20,641 nucleotides of DNA from JAWXBM01 sp034440115. Lineage in GTDB: Bacteria > Pseudomonadota > Gammaproteobacteria > Xanthomonadales > SZUA-36. The notes below the pieces were generated by a model. That model saw only the letters and a program-made list of their open reading frames with translations, was not told the origin of the DNA and did no database searches. Location of the stretch: positions 1 through 20,641 of the forward strand of contig JAWXBM010000083.1 of assembly GCA_034440115.1 (NCBI GenBank). The letters are read 5' to 3'. Position numbers and translations under genes: made by a program. The first letter of the stretch is position 1. Every line of letters starts with the position of its first letter. Below, in pieces: positions 1-9,000 of this stretch.

Positions 1-286
1 TGACGAAGTTAGTCCGTCATGCCGGACTTGATCCGGCACCCAACTGCCGTTGGGTGGCTGGATCCCGGATCTCCGCTACGCTCCGTCCGGGATGACGAAG
101 TAGTACGACTGGATCCCGGCTCCCCGGATCGAGCCCGGGGCAAGCGGGGGCCGGGATGACGAATAAAGGCCGGAATGACGAATGAGTACGAATGGGCCCC
201 GGCTCCCCGGATTGAGTCCGAATTGAGCCCGGGACAAGCGGGGGCCGGGGTGACGGAGGGGCTGGCACTCAGCCTGTTGCGCTTTT
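1..286. repeat. Island of stacked imperfect palindromes (REP-like)
   Basis: This gene-free stretch downstream of tsaB holds several copies of a palindromic element with ends of the form CTGGAT and ATGACGAA. Copies I can delimit are about 17-47 (stem GCCGGA/TCCGGC), 58-99 (stem CCCGGA/TCCGGG, loop rich in CCGCTACG), 109-163 (outer stem CCCGGC/GCCGGG) and 194-257. A partial copy ends at 182. The last two are a diverged duplication: both start AGTACGA..GG..CCCGGCTCCCCGGAT, about 83 bp apart. The first bases (tgacgaag) look like the tail of another copy cut by the window edge. No reading frame here resembles a known protein. In RNA these stems could protect or end the tsaB transcript, but I see no T-tract terminator. 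Confidence 0.8.
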
Positions 287-1030
287 TCAGGAGTTGTTTT
301 TGGGCTTGTCCGCCACGTTGTCGCGCAGGTAAACCGCCTGCGCCATGGCTGCGGGCAAAGGTTGATGATGTTGCAACCATTGCTGCGCCAGCGATAACAG
401 GGCTTCAGCTGAAGGCAGCAAACCCTCGTACACCGCCAGGGCTTTTTCAGCCAGTGCGTCAAGCTCCGCAAACCGACCAAAAGCCGAACCTGCCATTACC
501 GTGTTAATGGTATCAGCCACCCTCACCTGCTCCGGCGCCGTCACGGCTTCCTCGCAAATGGGCAGCAACTCACCCGCATCATTGCGCTTGAACTGGCCAT
601 GAAATACTTCACCCATGCGCGCATCCATGGCGACCAATATGGTTTGGCCCGCTGCGGCTTCAACCTGTTCTGCCACGGCTGCCAAAGACGACAGCGGTAT
701 CACCGGCATTTCAACGCCCCAGGCCAGGCCTTGCACCGCACCAATACCAATGCGCAGGCTGGTAAAACTGCCGGGGCCGCGACCAAACACAATGGCGTCC
801 AGATCCTTCAACTTGCCCTCTGCTTCGCTCAGCAATTCGCGCACCCAGGGCAGTAACAGCTCGGCATGTTGCAGCGGTGCTTGCTGATGGCGCGTATACA
901 CCACTTCATCCCATTGCAGCGCAACCGAACAGGCTTCGCTGGAGGTTTCAAGCGCCAGTAATCGTGTTGGCGATCTCTTTGGTAATTGTTCAGCCAATTG
1001 ATTTGCCAATTGATTTAGTGGTCGTGTCAC
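287..1030 (-). CDS. tsaB: TsaB, tRNA threonylcarbamoyladenosine (t6A) synthesis protein
   Basis: TsaB is the ASKHA-fold partner of TsaD in the cytoplasmic TsaBDE complex, which attaches threonylcarbamoyl to A37 of ANN-decoding tRNAs. It is a scaffold, not the catalytic subunit. The family signatures are visible: LLALETSSEACSVAL near residues 24-38 and GRGPGSFTSLR at about 83-93. I chose the GTG at 1030 because a strong Shine-Dalgarno (GGAGG, 1040-1044) lies nine bases upstream; this gives 247 residues. The frame is open to a GTG at 1060 (257 residues), with an ATG at 1051. The chosen start lies inside the end of yoaA, an overlap of 41 bp, which suggests translational coupling. Most TsaB proteins begin almost directly at the ILALDTS strand. 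This one has about 23 extra residues, including a duplicated NQLA encoded by a 12-bp tandem repeat. Confidence 0.93.
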   Translation of the reverse strand: MTRPLNQLANQLAEQLPKRSPTRLLALETSSEACSVALQWDEVVYTRHQQAPLQHAELLLPWVRELLSEAEGKLKDLDAIVFGRGPGSFTSLRIGIGAVQGLAWGVEMPVIPLSSLAAVAEQVEAAAGQTILVAMDARMGEVFHGQFKRNDAGELLPICEEAVTAPEQVRVADTINTVMAGSAFGRFAELDALAEKALAVYEGLLPSAEALLSLAQQWLQHHQPLPAAMAQAVYLRDNVADKPKNNS

Positions 1031-2918
1031 GCAGAAAAGCCTCCACTTCATCCTGGTCACCAGCCTCGCGCATGGGCGGCAGACTGGAACGAAAAACTGA
1101 GCCGTATGATTTCGTGCTCAGCCGGACATCACAAATCACCAACACACCCTTGTCATTCACATCGCGGATCAATCGACCCGCACCCTGCTTCAGCGCAATC
1201 ACCGCCGCTGGCAAATACAGCTGCATAAACGGGTTGCCGCCACTGCGGCGCATTTGCTCGCTGCGCGCTTGCATCACCGGGTCGTCCGGCGCAGCAAAGG
1301 GTAGCTTGTCGATCATAACCAGAGAGAGCGCTTCACCAATCACGTCCACGCCTTCCCAGAAACTGGCGGAACCCAGCAACACACCATTGCCTGAATTGCG
1401 GAATTCTTCCAGCAATAAGCTGCGCGGCTTCTCACCCTGCACAAACAAGGGGAAATCCACTCGATCAGCCAGCAACGCAGCCGCTTCGCGCAACGCACGG
1501 TGCGAGGTGAACAGCAAAAATGCCCGGCCCTGGCTGGCTTCCAGCAAGGGCACGGCGATATCCAGCAAGCGCGGCACAAACTGTGGGTCGCGCGGTTCGG
1601 GCAATTCACTGGGTAACCACAACAAAGCGTGATTGGGATAATCAAACGGCGAATCCAGCAGCAAGGTCTCGGCATCCTGCAAGCCCAGTTGCCGCGTGAA
1701 ATGGCTGAAATCACCCCCTACTGCCAGCGTAGCCGAAGTAAACAGCCAGGTAGCATCATTGTTGGCGCGATAGGCACCGAACTCATTGGCCACATCCAGC
1801 GGTGTGATGTGCAGCGCGAAACCACGGCCGCGACGTTCAAACCAGCGCACTTCGGATTTACTCGCATCGGCATCGAAGCGGTCCAGGCAAGCCTGGGTTT
1901 GATGCAGGCGTTCGATGTTGTTGTCCATACCACGCGAACTACCCTCCAGCGCTGCGGTGGCAGCAGCGAGTTCGGCAACGGCGCTATCCAGCCCTTGCAA
2001 AGCCAGGCGTACGGAATCATCACCCAGCAACTCTTGCCAGGAACCCCGCTCTTCCGGCCGCACGGCCATAGCCAGAGACAACTCTTTCAGTTTTTGCTGG
2101 CACTCATCCAGCGGGTCCTTGATCACGCCCAGCGCACCGGTAATTTCACCACACTCCGCCAGGAAATCGCGGCACAGATCTTCCACCGCACGGCTGGAAA
2201 GCGTCTGGCTGAAAAATTGCGCAGCGGTTTCCGGCGCCAGATGCGCTTCATCGATGATAAAAGCAGATGCTCCCGGCAACACTTCGCCAAAGCCGCTCTG
2301 CTTGATGGCCATGTCGGCGAATAACAAATGATGATTCACCACCACCACATCCGCATCCTGTGCTTCGCGGCGTGCCCTGACGACAAAACACTCATCAAAA
2401 CGCGGGCATTCTGCACCCAGGCAATTATCCGGCGTTGAAGTCACCAGCGGCAGCAAGCCACTAGCATCTGAAATCACTGGGGTGATGGTCAGGTCACCGT
2501 CTTTGGTTCGATGGGACCAGTTGCGCACTGCTGCCAACTCGGTAACGGCTTCGCGACTGGGCAGGCGACCATCAGTGACCGCCAGGTCCATGCGGTGCAG
2601 GCAAAGATAATTGGCCCGGCCTTTCAACAAAGCGGTTTTGACTTTCAAACCCAAGGCCTGCACCACCAACGGCAGATCACGGAAGTACAACTGATCCTGC
2701 AGAGTCTTGGTACCGGTGGAAACAATGCAACGCTGGCCGCTTTGTATTGCCGGCACTAAATACGCCAGCGTTTTTCCGATACCGGTACCCGCTTCGACCA
2801 CCAACTCTCCAGAACTTGAAGTTTCCTGCGCCAGCAAGCGCTCTACCGCTGCAGCCATGCGAATCTGCTCCTGGCGTGGCGCAAAGCCCGGCAACAGATT
2901 GGCGAATGGACCTTCCAT
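990..2918 (-). CDS. yoaA: YoaA, DinG/XPD-family ATP-dependent DNA helicase with Fe-S cluster
   Basis: This is a superfamily 2 helicase of the XPD/DinG group. YoaA of E. coli unwinds damaged DNA and works with the HolC clamp-loader subunit. From the ATG at 2918 it is 642 residues, close to the E. coli length. Motifs seen: Walker A AGTGIGKT (about 43-50), four cysteines suited to a 4Fe-4S cluster (about 106, 166, 171, 177), DEAH (about 223-226) and a C-terminal helicase half ending near QGAGRLIRD. The frame is open to a TTG at 2972 (660 residues). I prefer 2918 because AGGTG sits six bases upstream and the protein then starts just before the conserved PGFAPRQEQ. Its last 41 bp overlap tsaB. The gene upstream ends at 3030, so the gap is 57-111 bp depending on the start. 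Confidence 0.92.
   Translation of the reverse strand: MEGPFANLLPGFAPRQEQIRMAAAVERLLAQETSSSGELVVEAGTGIGKTLAYLVPAIQSGQRCIVSTGTKTLQDQLYFRDLPLVVQALGLKVKTALLKGRANYLCLHRMDLAVTDGRLPSREAVTELAAVRNWSHRTKDGDLTITPVISDASGLLPLVTSTPDNCLGAECPRFDECFVVRARREAQDADVVVVNHHLLFADMAIKQSGFGEVLPGASAFIIDEAHLAPETAAQFFSQTLSSRAVEDLCRDFLAECGEITGALGVIKDPLDECQQKLKELSLAMAVRPEERGSWQELLGDDSVRLALQGLDSAVAELAAATAALEGSSRGMDNNIERLHQTQACLDRFDADASKSEVRWFERRGRGFALHITPLDVANEFGAYRANNDATWLFTSATLAVGGDFSHFTRQLGLQDAETLLLDSPFDYPNHALLWLPSELPEPRDPQFVPRLLDIAVPLLEASQGRAFLLFTSHRALREAAALLADRVDFPLFVQGEKPRSLLLEEFRNSGNGVLLGSASFWEGVDVIGEALSLVMIDKLPFAAPDDPVMQARSEQMRRSGGNPFMQLYLPAAVIALKQGAGRLIRDVNDKGVLVICDVRLSTKSYGSVFRSSLPPMREAGDQDEVEAFLRDTTTKSIGKSIG
993..1016. 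repeat. Two exact 12-bp tandem units in the yoaA/tsaB overlap
   Basis: The plus-strand unit gccaattgattt occurs at 993-1004 and 1005-1016. A degenerate third copy (ggtaattgttca) abuts at 981-992. Because 12 is a multiple of three, both overlapping frames stay open. YoaA ends in KSIGKSIG and TsaB gains NQLANQLA near its N-terminus. Confidence 0.85.
1040..1044 (-). promoter_or_regulatory. Shine-Dalgarno of tsaB
   Basis: On the minus strand this is GGAGG followed by nine bases and a GTG at 1030. It decides the tsaB start against the upstream GTG at 1060 and ATG at 1051. It lies inside the last codons of yoaA. Confidence 0.65.
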
Positions 2919-2964
2919 CCCCAGCACCTGAGCGCTGCGACTGTCGGTGGCTGGCAAGTTATCG

Positions 2965-3033
2965 GAGTTCAAAATTTTGGCGGCTCAGTAGTAGTGAGTT
3001 CAAAAACTACGAACCTGGAAGCGGTGAGTTCAA
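2965..3033. repeat. Three GAGTTCAA direct repeats spaced about 30 bp
   Basis: GAGTTCAA occurs at 2965-2972, 2996-3003 and 3026-3033, with steps of 31 and 30 bp. The first overlaps the possible TTG start of yoaA and the third overlaps the stop of the lipoprotein gene. The second and third share the longer GTGAGTTCAA. Three helical turns between copies would place them on one face of the DNA. No known operator matches. Confidence 0.5.
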
Positions 3034-3602
3034 TAGCTTTGCGGCGGCTGATTATTACAATCATTGGCACGCACCTCGGCTTTGTTGGCGCTGCGCGAGT
3101 CGCCCAGTGCTGCCTGCGCCACGCTCATGGTGCGCCAATTGCGATTGCACAATTCGCCCACGCGCGGACCGGAATCGTAAGAGCGCGAAGCAAAATTCAA
3201 AGCCTGCTGGTAATCCTTGTTGTGCAACTGTATTTCCGCCATACGTTGCAACAACTCCGGATCGCGTGGCTGAATGCGCAAAGCGCGCTCAATGGAAACG
3301 GCCGCGGCATTGTAATCACCGGCCGTTTCAGCCTCCTCCGCCTGTTTCAGCAATGCTTTCACAGCAGGATTCTGTAAGGGAAACACCTGCACTCCACCGC
3401 GTTGTTGTTGTGCTGGCTCGCGGACTTTTTCCTGCACTGTCCGGTCTTGCTCTGCCGGAGACTGGGTGGCCCCGGGAGGCGGTGGTGGCGGTTGCCGGGC
3501 AGCACAGGCGGCCAGAAACAACAGGCTGAGCAGTGCTGACAAACGCAGCAGCTTGAGGCTTATACATGCAATTGAGTTTTTCAATCTTTTCTTCCTGCCC
3601 AT
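3030..3602 (-). CDS. TPR outer-membrane lipoprotein, candidate PBP1b activator (LpoP-like)
   Basis: This is a 190-residue lipoprotein. The signal peptide ends in a lipobox with LAAC at 30-33. Cys33 would be lipidated; the next residue is Ala, not Asp, which predicts sorting to the outer membrane. A proline run (38-43) and a Gln/Pro-rich linker follow, then TPR-like helices at about 79-145. Two more cysteines (152, 182) could form a disulfide in the periplasm. The gene overlaps the end of mrcB by 22 bp. In Pseudomonas aeruginosa the TPR lipoprotein LpoP, associated with the PBP1b gene, activates that synthase; the topology and position here fit the same role, but that is inference. The ATG at 3602 has a poor ribosome site. 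A TTG at 3584, in a TTGA overlap with the mrcB stop and preceded by AGGAAG, is a serious alternative (184 residues). Confidence 0.85.
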   Translation of the reverse strand: MGRKKRLKNSIACISLKLLRLSALLSLLFLAACAARQPPPPPPGATQSPAEQDRTVQEKVREPAQQQRGGVQVFPLQNPAVKALLKQAEEAETAGDYNAAAVSIERALRIQPRDPELLQRMAEIQLHNKDYQQALNFASRSYDSGPRVGELCNRNWRTMSVAQAALGDSRSANKAEVRANDCNNQPPQSY

Positions 3603-5941
3603 TTTTTCCAGAAGGATTTATCATCTTTCTCATTCAACGCCGCCAGACAGGTACTGACCCGTTCCGGTTCCGAACCGCTGACAAAAGGTACTTGCCCAGC
3701 TCCCGGGCAATTCTCATCGGTGACCGCGGACTCCACGGCATCTACCCATAACCAGTAGGCCCCATCCGGCATACGCAGGTCTACCGGTTCCAGCGGTAAT
3801 TCACGGAACAATCGGGCCCATACCCGCATCGCCGCATTGCTACCGGTCACACGGGCCGGTTGATTGTCATCCCGCCCAACCCAAGCCACACCGATGCGGT
3901 CGCGAGTATAGCCGACGAACCAGCTATCCCGTTTGTCATTGGTGGTACCAGTCTTGCCAGCAATCGCGATTTCGCTGCCCAGCAAACCCGGTAAGGCCTT
4001 GGCGGTGCCGCGTTCGACGACCTGCGTCAGCGCATAGTTCAACACACCTATGGCTTCACGATTGGGTTGCGGCATCAGGCGTAAAGGATAGCGCACCAGT
4101 TCACCACCTTGCTGGGTCTGTACAGCGGTCACAGCGCGCAGTGGCACACTGTAGCCACCGGCTGCCAATGACTGATAAATCTGCGTCACTTCCAGCGGTG
4201 TCAGCTCAACGGCTCCCAGAAAAACGGATGGCACTGGCATAACATCGGTGGATATCCCCAACTGCTCCAGTTTCAGCAGCAATTGTTTCACTCCGACTTT
4301 CAGTCCCAGTTGCACCGTGGCCTGGTTGTAAGAGTTGGCTAATGCATCCAGCAGGCTGATGGTGCCGTGCGAGCGATTGTCATAATTCTGCGGACTCCAG
4401 TTGCTACCATCCGCCTGGCGCAACACCACCGGCTCATCCTCGATCAGGGTCAACAGGTTAAAGCTGGCCGGATATTCCAGCGCCAGCAGATAAACCAAGG
4501 GCTTGATCACCGAGCCGATTTGACGCCGTGCACGCAGGGCCCGATTGAAGCCTTCCCGGCCCGGATAACGATCACCTACCAGGGCGCGGATCTCGCCACT
4601 GGACACATCGGCCAGCACCATGGCGCCCTGTAGTTCCGGCGGCAAGCCCGCTTCTTGCAACTGTTTCAGACCATCCGTCACAGCCCGCTGGGCTTTTTCC
4701 TGTTCCGACGGTGACAACGTGGTGAAGATACGCAGACCTTCGGTTTTCAGGTCTTCTTCACGGTAAACCTGCGCCAGGTGGTCGCGCACCAGTTCGATAA
4801 AGGCGTTATAGCGCGCATGGCCGGATTGCGGCTCAGCGGTGACATCCAGTGGCTGGCTGGCGGCCTGTTCAGCTTCTGCTTCGGTCAATATGCCGGTCTC
4901 GGCAAACATGCCCAGTACCAGGTTGCGGCGTTGCAGCGCTCGTTCTGGGTTACGCCTGGGGTTATACATGGACGCCCCGCGCACCATGCCCACCAGCAGG
5001 GCAATATGCTGCGGCTCCAGCCGCTCCAGGGGCTGGCCAAAATAAAACGTGCTGGCACGGCCAAAGCCGTGAATCGACAAAGAGCCCTGCTGCCCCAGGT
5101 AGACTTCGTTGAGATAGGCTTCAAGGATTTCCGCCTTATCGTAATGCCACTCCAGCGACACCGCCATGATGGCTTCGTTGAGCTTGCGGATCAGGGTGCG
5201 GTCATCATTGAGAAAATAGTTCTTCACCAGTTGCTGGGTCAGAGTGCTGCCACCTTGCACCGTCTTGCCGGCCCGCAGATTGGCAAAGGCCGCCCGCGCA
5301 ATGCCACGGAAATCCAGCCCGGGGTGAGTCTTGAAGTTACGGTCTTCCACCGCCTGCAGGCCCATCACTAACAAAGGCGGCGCATCTTCCAGCCGCACCA
5401 GGCTGCGATCCTCCTGGTGTAATGGGTAAATCGAAGCAATTTCAGCCGGCTCCATGCGCAGCAGATCGATACTGTTGCCGCTGTCAGCATCGCTGAGCGC
5501 GCCGATCACTCCGGAATCCAGCCGCAATTTCAGGTGCCGGGCAGACTCCTCACCTTCAGCAAAACGAAAGGCGCGGCGGTGAATTTCAAACTGGCGACCG
5601 GAGACTTGGTAACTGCCCGGTTTGGGCGTCTGGTCGGTTTTGCGGTAACCGGCAGCTTTGAGTTCTGTTTCGAGGTCTACCGGGGAGATAGTCAAACCCG
5701 GATACAACTCCAGCGAACGGGCATAAACTCGGCTGGGCAGATCCCATTTTCGGCCTTCGAATTCGGTGGTCACCTGGTGGTTGAGGTACAGGGTCCAGGG
5801 CGTCAACAAGCCCAGGCCTACACCGGTCAGCAGCAGAAACAATCGCCAGAAAAACCCGAACCAGCGACGCCCGGATTTCTCTTTGGACGCTTTCGCAGGT
5901 TTTTTCGCGATGTTGCGTCGCTGTGCCGTCAGTTTTTCCAT
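3581..5941 (-). CDS. mrcB: Penicillin-binding protein 1B (bifunctional peptidoglycan synthase)
   Basis: Class A PBP of 786 residues that polymerises lipid II and crosslinks the glycan strands in the periplasm while anchored in the inner membrane. In order: a basic cytoplasmic tail, one membrane segment (about 28-52), a UB2H-like regulatory region (about 65-150), the GT51 glycosyltransferase with catalytic Glu199 in EDRNF and the GGSTLTQQLVKN block (230-241), then the transpeptidase with Ser477-x-x-Lys480 (SVIK), SYN 537-539 and KTG 663-665. All active-site residues are present. The UB2H region marks it as PBP1b rather than PBP1a, and it is the docking site for outer-membrane activators, which suits the lipoprotein gene overlapping its end. 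Cys745 and Cys764 near the C-terminus may pair. It starts at ATG 5941 with only a weak ribosome site and heads the minus-strand run down to tsaB. Confidence 0.96.
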   Translation of the reverse strand: MEKLTAQRRNIAKKPAKASKEKSGRRWFGFFWRLFLLLTGVGLGLLTPWTLYLNHQVTTEFEGRKWDLPSRVYARSLELYPGLTISPVDLETELKAAGYRKTDQTPKPGSYQVSGRQFEIHRRAFRFAEGEESARHLKLRLDSGVIGALSDADSGNSIDLLRMEPAEIASIYPLHQEDRSLVRLEDAPPLLVMGLQAVEDRNFKTHPGLDFRGIARAAFANLRAGKTVQGGSTLTQQLVKNYFLNDDRTLIRKLNEAIMAVSLEWHYDKAEILEAYLNEVYLGQQGSLSIHGFGRASTFYFGQPLERLEPQHIALLVGMVRGASMYNPRRNPERALQRRNLVLGMFAETGILTEAEAEQAASQPLDVTAEPQSGHARYNAFIELVRDHLAQVYREEDLKTEGLRIFTTLSPSEQEKAQRAVTDGLKQLQEAGLPPELQGAMVLADVSSGEIRALVGDRYPGREGFNRALRARRQIGSVIKPLVYLLALEYPASFNLLTLIEDEPVVLRQADGSNWSPQNYDNRSHGTISLLDALANSYNQATVQLGLKVGVKQLLLKLEQLGISTDVMPVPSVFLGAVELTPLEVTQIYQSLAAGGYSVPLRAVTAVQTQQGGELVRYPLRLMPQPNREAIGVLNYALTQVVERGTAKALPGLLGSEIAIAGKTGTTNDKRDSWFVGYTRDRIGVAWVGRDDNQPARVTGSNAAMRVWARLFRELPLEPVDLRMPDGAYWLWVDAVESAVTDENCPGAGQVPFVSGSEPERVSTCLAALNEKDDKSFWKKWAGRKD

Positions 5942-6091
5942 GTTTCATTGTAATCCGCTCGCCGGGTGACATCACTCCGGCCTTTGACCATAATGGCGTG
6001 CCTAGGCCTGAAAATTCGCCCAAAATGCTGGGCACATTCTATCGACCCTGGCTGCATAATATGCCACTAATTCGGCGACAAGACCCTGCTC

Positions 6092-9000
6092 ATGACACCC
6101 AGTACTGCCGCAAAATCACCCGCTCAATCAGGCACAGGGAAAGCCTCAAAGCCCTTGATCTGGCTATGGGACAGCCCGATTGCCGACTTGACTGCAAATA
6201 TTGAAAAACGCGTGACGGCGTTAGGTGCTGAGGCATGGATTCCACAAGCAGGACAGAGTTCTGCCCGAATTGGCCCGATTCTGGCCGAATTCAACCGTCA
6301 ACAACCGGATAAGGGCCTGTTACTGCTCAGCCGTGATTGTCCGCTGCTGCCGCAGCAGTTCGAAAATCTGCGAATTTGGCTGGAACAACAAGATGGCGCT
6401 GTTGCGCTGACCGCCTTGAGCAACAGCCAACCTCGCTTCAACCCATTCCACAATCTGGCGGCGGATGGGCTTGAAAATACCGTCACTGAGCCTGCTGAGT
6501 TGGTCAGCACCCTGGCCACCGGCAGGCTGTATCCCGCTGACAGCTGGCCACAACATCTGGTTTACCTGAACCCTGCAGCGCTGGATTTACTGGCCAGCAC
6601 TGACACCTCCAACGATACCGCTCTGGCTTGTCTGCAAGACAACGGCGGCCAGTTACTGCTTTGTGACAACTTATTCATTCACGACAGCAAACGCGATTTA
6701 TTCACTCAGGCCAAACTGGAACATCATGAGCAGGCCCAGGCTCCAGCCTGGAGCGCCCTGAGTGCCAGGCTGGCCGACTGGCTGCACCAGTCAGCACCCA
6801 TATCCCTGGCTCAAAATCCTGAGCAGCCTGCCACATTGCATATCACCCACAGTTGGGGCGGAGGGGTGGCCCGTTGGGTAGATAATCTGATCGAAGCCGA
6901 TGCAATTGGCCGGCATCTGCAGTTACGCTCGGAAAGTGCCGAATCCGGCCAGGGGGCCGGACAGATGCTGGCACTTTATGCCGGCAACGACCTGACCACT
7001 CCGATCGCCAGTTGGTGGCTGCAGCCCGCCATTCGATCCAGCCTCGACCAGCACCCCTTTTACCCGCAGATTCTGCAATACATTCTGCAGCGCTACCGGA
7101 TCGGTCGGGTGATGGTTTCCTCACTGGTTGGCCACAGCCTGGATGCTTTGCGCAGCGGCTTGCCCACCGTGCAGGTTTTGCACGACTACTTCCCGCTGTG
7201 GCCGTTGCTGGGAGTGAACCCACTACCCTATCTGGACACGGTCGAGCCAAACCAGTCGCCACTGGCACGGGCGATGAACGAACACAGCTTGCTGGCAGAT
7301 TTTGGTGTCCGCGATGCCGCAGCCTGGCAACAATTAGCCCAGCGCTGGCGGCAGACCCTGAGTGAACAACAGGTACGCCTGGCAGCACCCAGCCAATCCG
7401 TGGTGAATTTACTGCACCGCCTGGACAGTAACTGGAACGCTGCGGATATTCAGGTTATTCCCCACGGCTTGGCAGCATTTGCCGACACCGCACCCGTGGT
7501 GCCGAAAGAGCGGCACGATGGACGCTTGCGACTGGTTATTCCCGGCAGCATGCAGCAGGGCAAGGGCCAGGCTTTGTTACTCAAAGCGCTACCCGAACTT
7601 ACCAAGGTCGCCCAGGTTTACCTGTTGGGTACTGGCAAGGAAGGCGAAGCCTTCTTTGGCCACGCAGGCGTAAATGTCATCCTCAAATACCAGCGTGAAG
7701 ATTTGCCCGGCATATTGCGTGAAATAGGTCCTCATATGGCTGCCCTGCTATCCGTTGTGCCGGAGACTTTCAGCTATACCTTGTCGGAAATGCGCCAACT
7801 GAATATTCCGCTGCTGGCCACGCGGGTGGGCAGCCTGGCCGAACGTATTGAGAATGACAAAAGCGGCTGGCTGATCGATACGGATGCCGCCGCGTTGGTG
7901 AGCAAGCTTCAGCAGTTGGCGCAGCAGCCAGACAAGCTGGCTGCCATGCGAACAGCCTTAAGCCGCGAGCCCGGATTCAGCACCACTGAAATGCTGCAGC
8001 AATATCAACAGCTATGTCCCGTAACAGAGCCGTCAGAGATCGCGCCGGAACCGTCCAGCCTGGAAGAGTTGCAATCGGGTGCCGCGCAATTGCACGCCGC
8101 TACGCTCAGCATTCACAAACACCGACTGGAACAACAGGTTACTGAACTTCAGGCTGAAGTCGACAAGCGCACCGACTGGGCGCGTGAGCGTGAAGCGGCC
8201 TTGCAGGCTGAACAACGCAATCGCGATCTTTGGGCCGCCAGCGTCAAACTGGAAATCGAAACCCTGACCGATACCATAAGCAAAGAACAGCAACGAATTG
8301 TTCAGCTACAAGCGGAGCAAGAAGCCCAGCAAGAACTTTACACTGAACTGCGCCAGCAATTTGACACGCTACAAGTACTTTACGCTCATCTGCGCCAGCA
8401 GTTTGACACGGTACTGGCCAGTTCATCATGGCAGCTGACCAAACCCCTGCGCGCCGGTCGGCGCTTGCTGGCCAACTTGCAGCGGGCGCGGGCCTGGAAT
8501 CCTTTGCGCTGGCCTTTGTTGTTATCGCAAGCCGTGCGCACCATCAGCACCGCCGGGCTGCGCGGTGCTCTGGTGAGAGCGCAACTCTCGCCGCAGCAAA
8601 ACAGCGAACCCAGCTCTGCCCTGGATTATTCGCTGGAGGTCATCGGTGATCCACAAGCACCGGCCAGCCTGCCGCAGCACGATCAACCGCGGGTGTCGAT
8701 CATCATCCCGGTGTTCAACAAATGGACTTACACCGCCGCCTGCCTGCGCTCTCTGGCTGGCACGAAAAACCGGGCAAACTTTGAAGTCATCCTGGTAGAT
8801 GATCACTCGAGTGATGAGACTGCCGAACTGGCTGCAGCCGTTGCCGGACTGCAGTATTTACGCAACGCCAAGAACCTCGGCTTTGTCGGCAGTTGCAATC
8901 GCGGCCTGCAAGCTGCCAAAGGTGAATACACAGTATTGCTGAACAACGACACCCAGGTTCTGGACGGCTGGCTGGATGCCTTGTTGGATACTTTTGATCA

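Noticed and set aside
175..507. 110-residue plus-strand frame and similar small frames in 9-480
   Set aside because: They are made of palindromic repeat sequence and the reverse of tsaB; no domain, no ribosome site.
6055..6060. CATAAT as the -10 box of the glycosyltransferase gene
   Set aside because: No hexamer at 16-18 bp upstream matches the -35 consensus at more than three positions, so I do not list it as a promoter.
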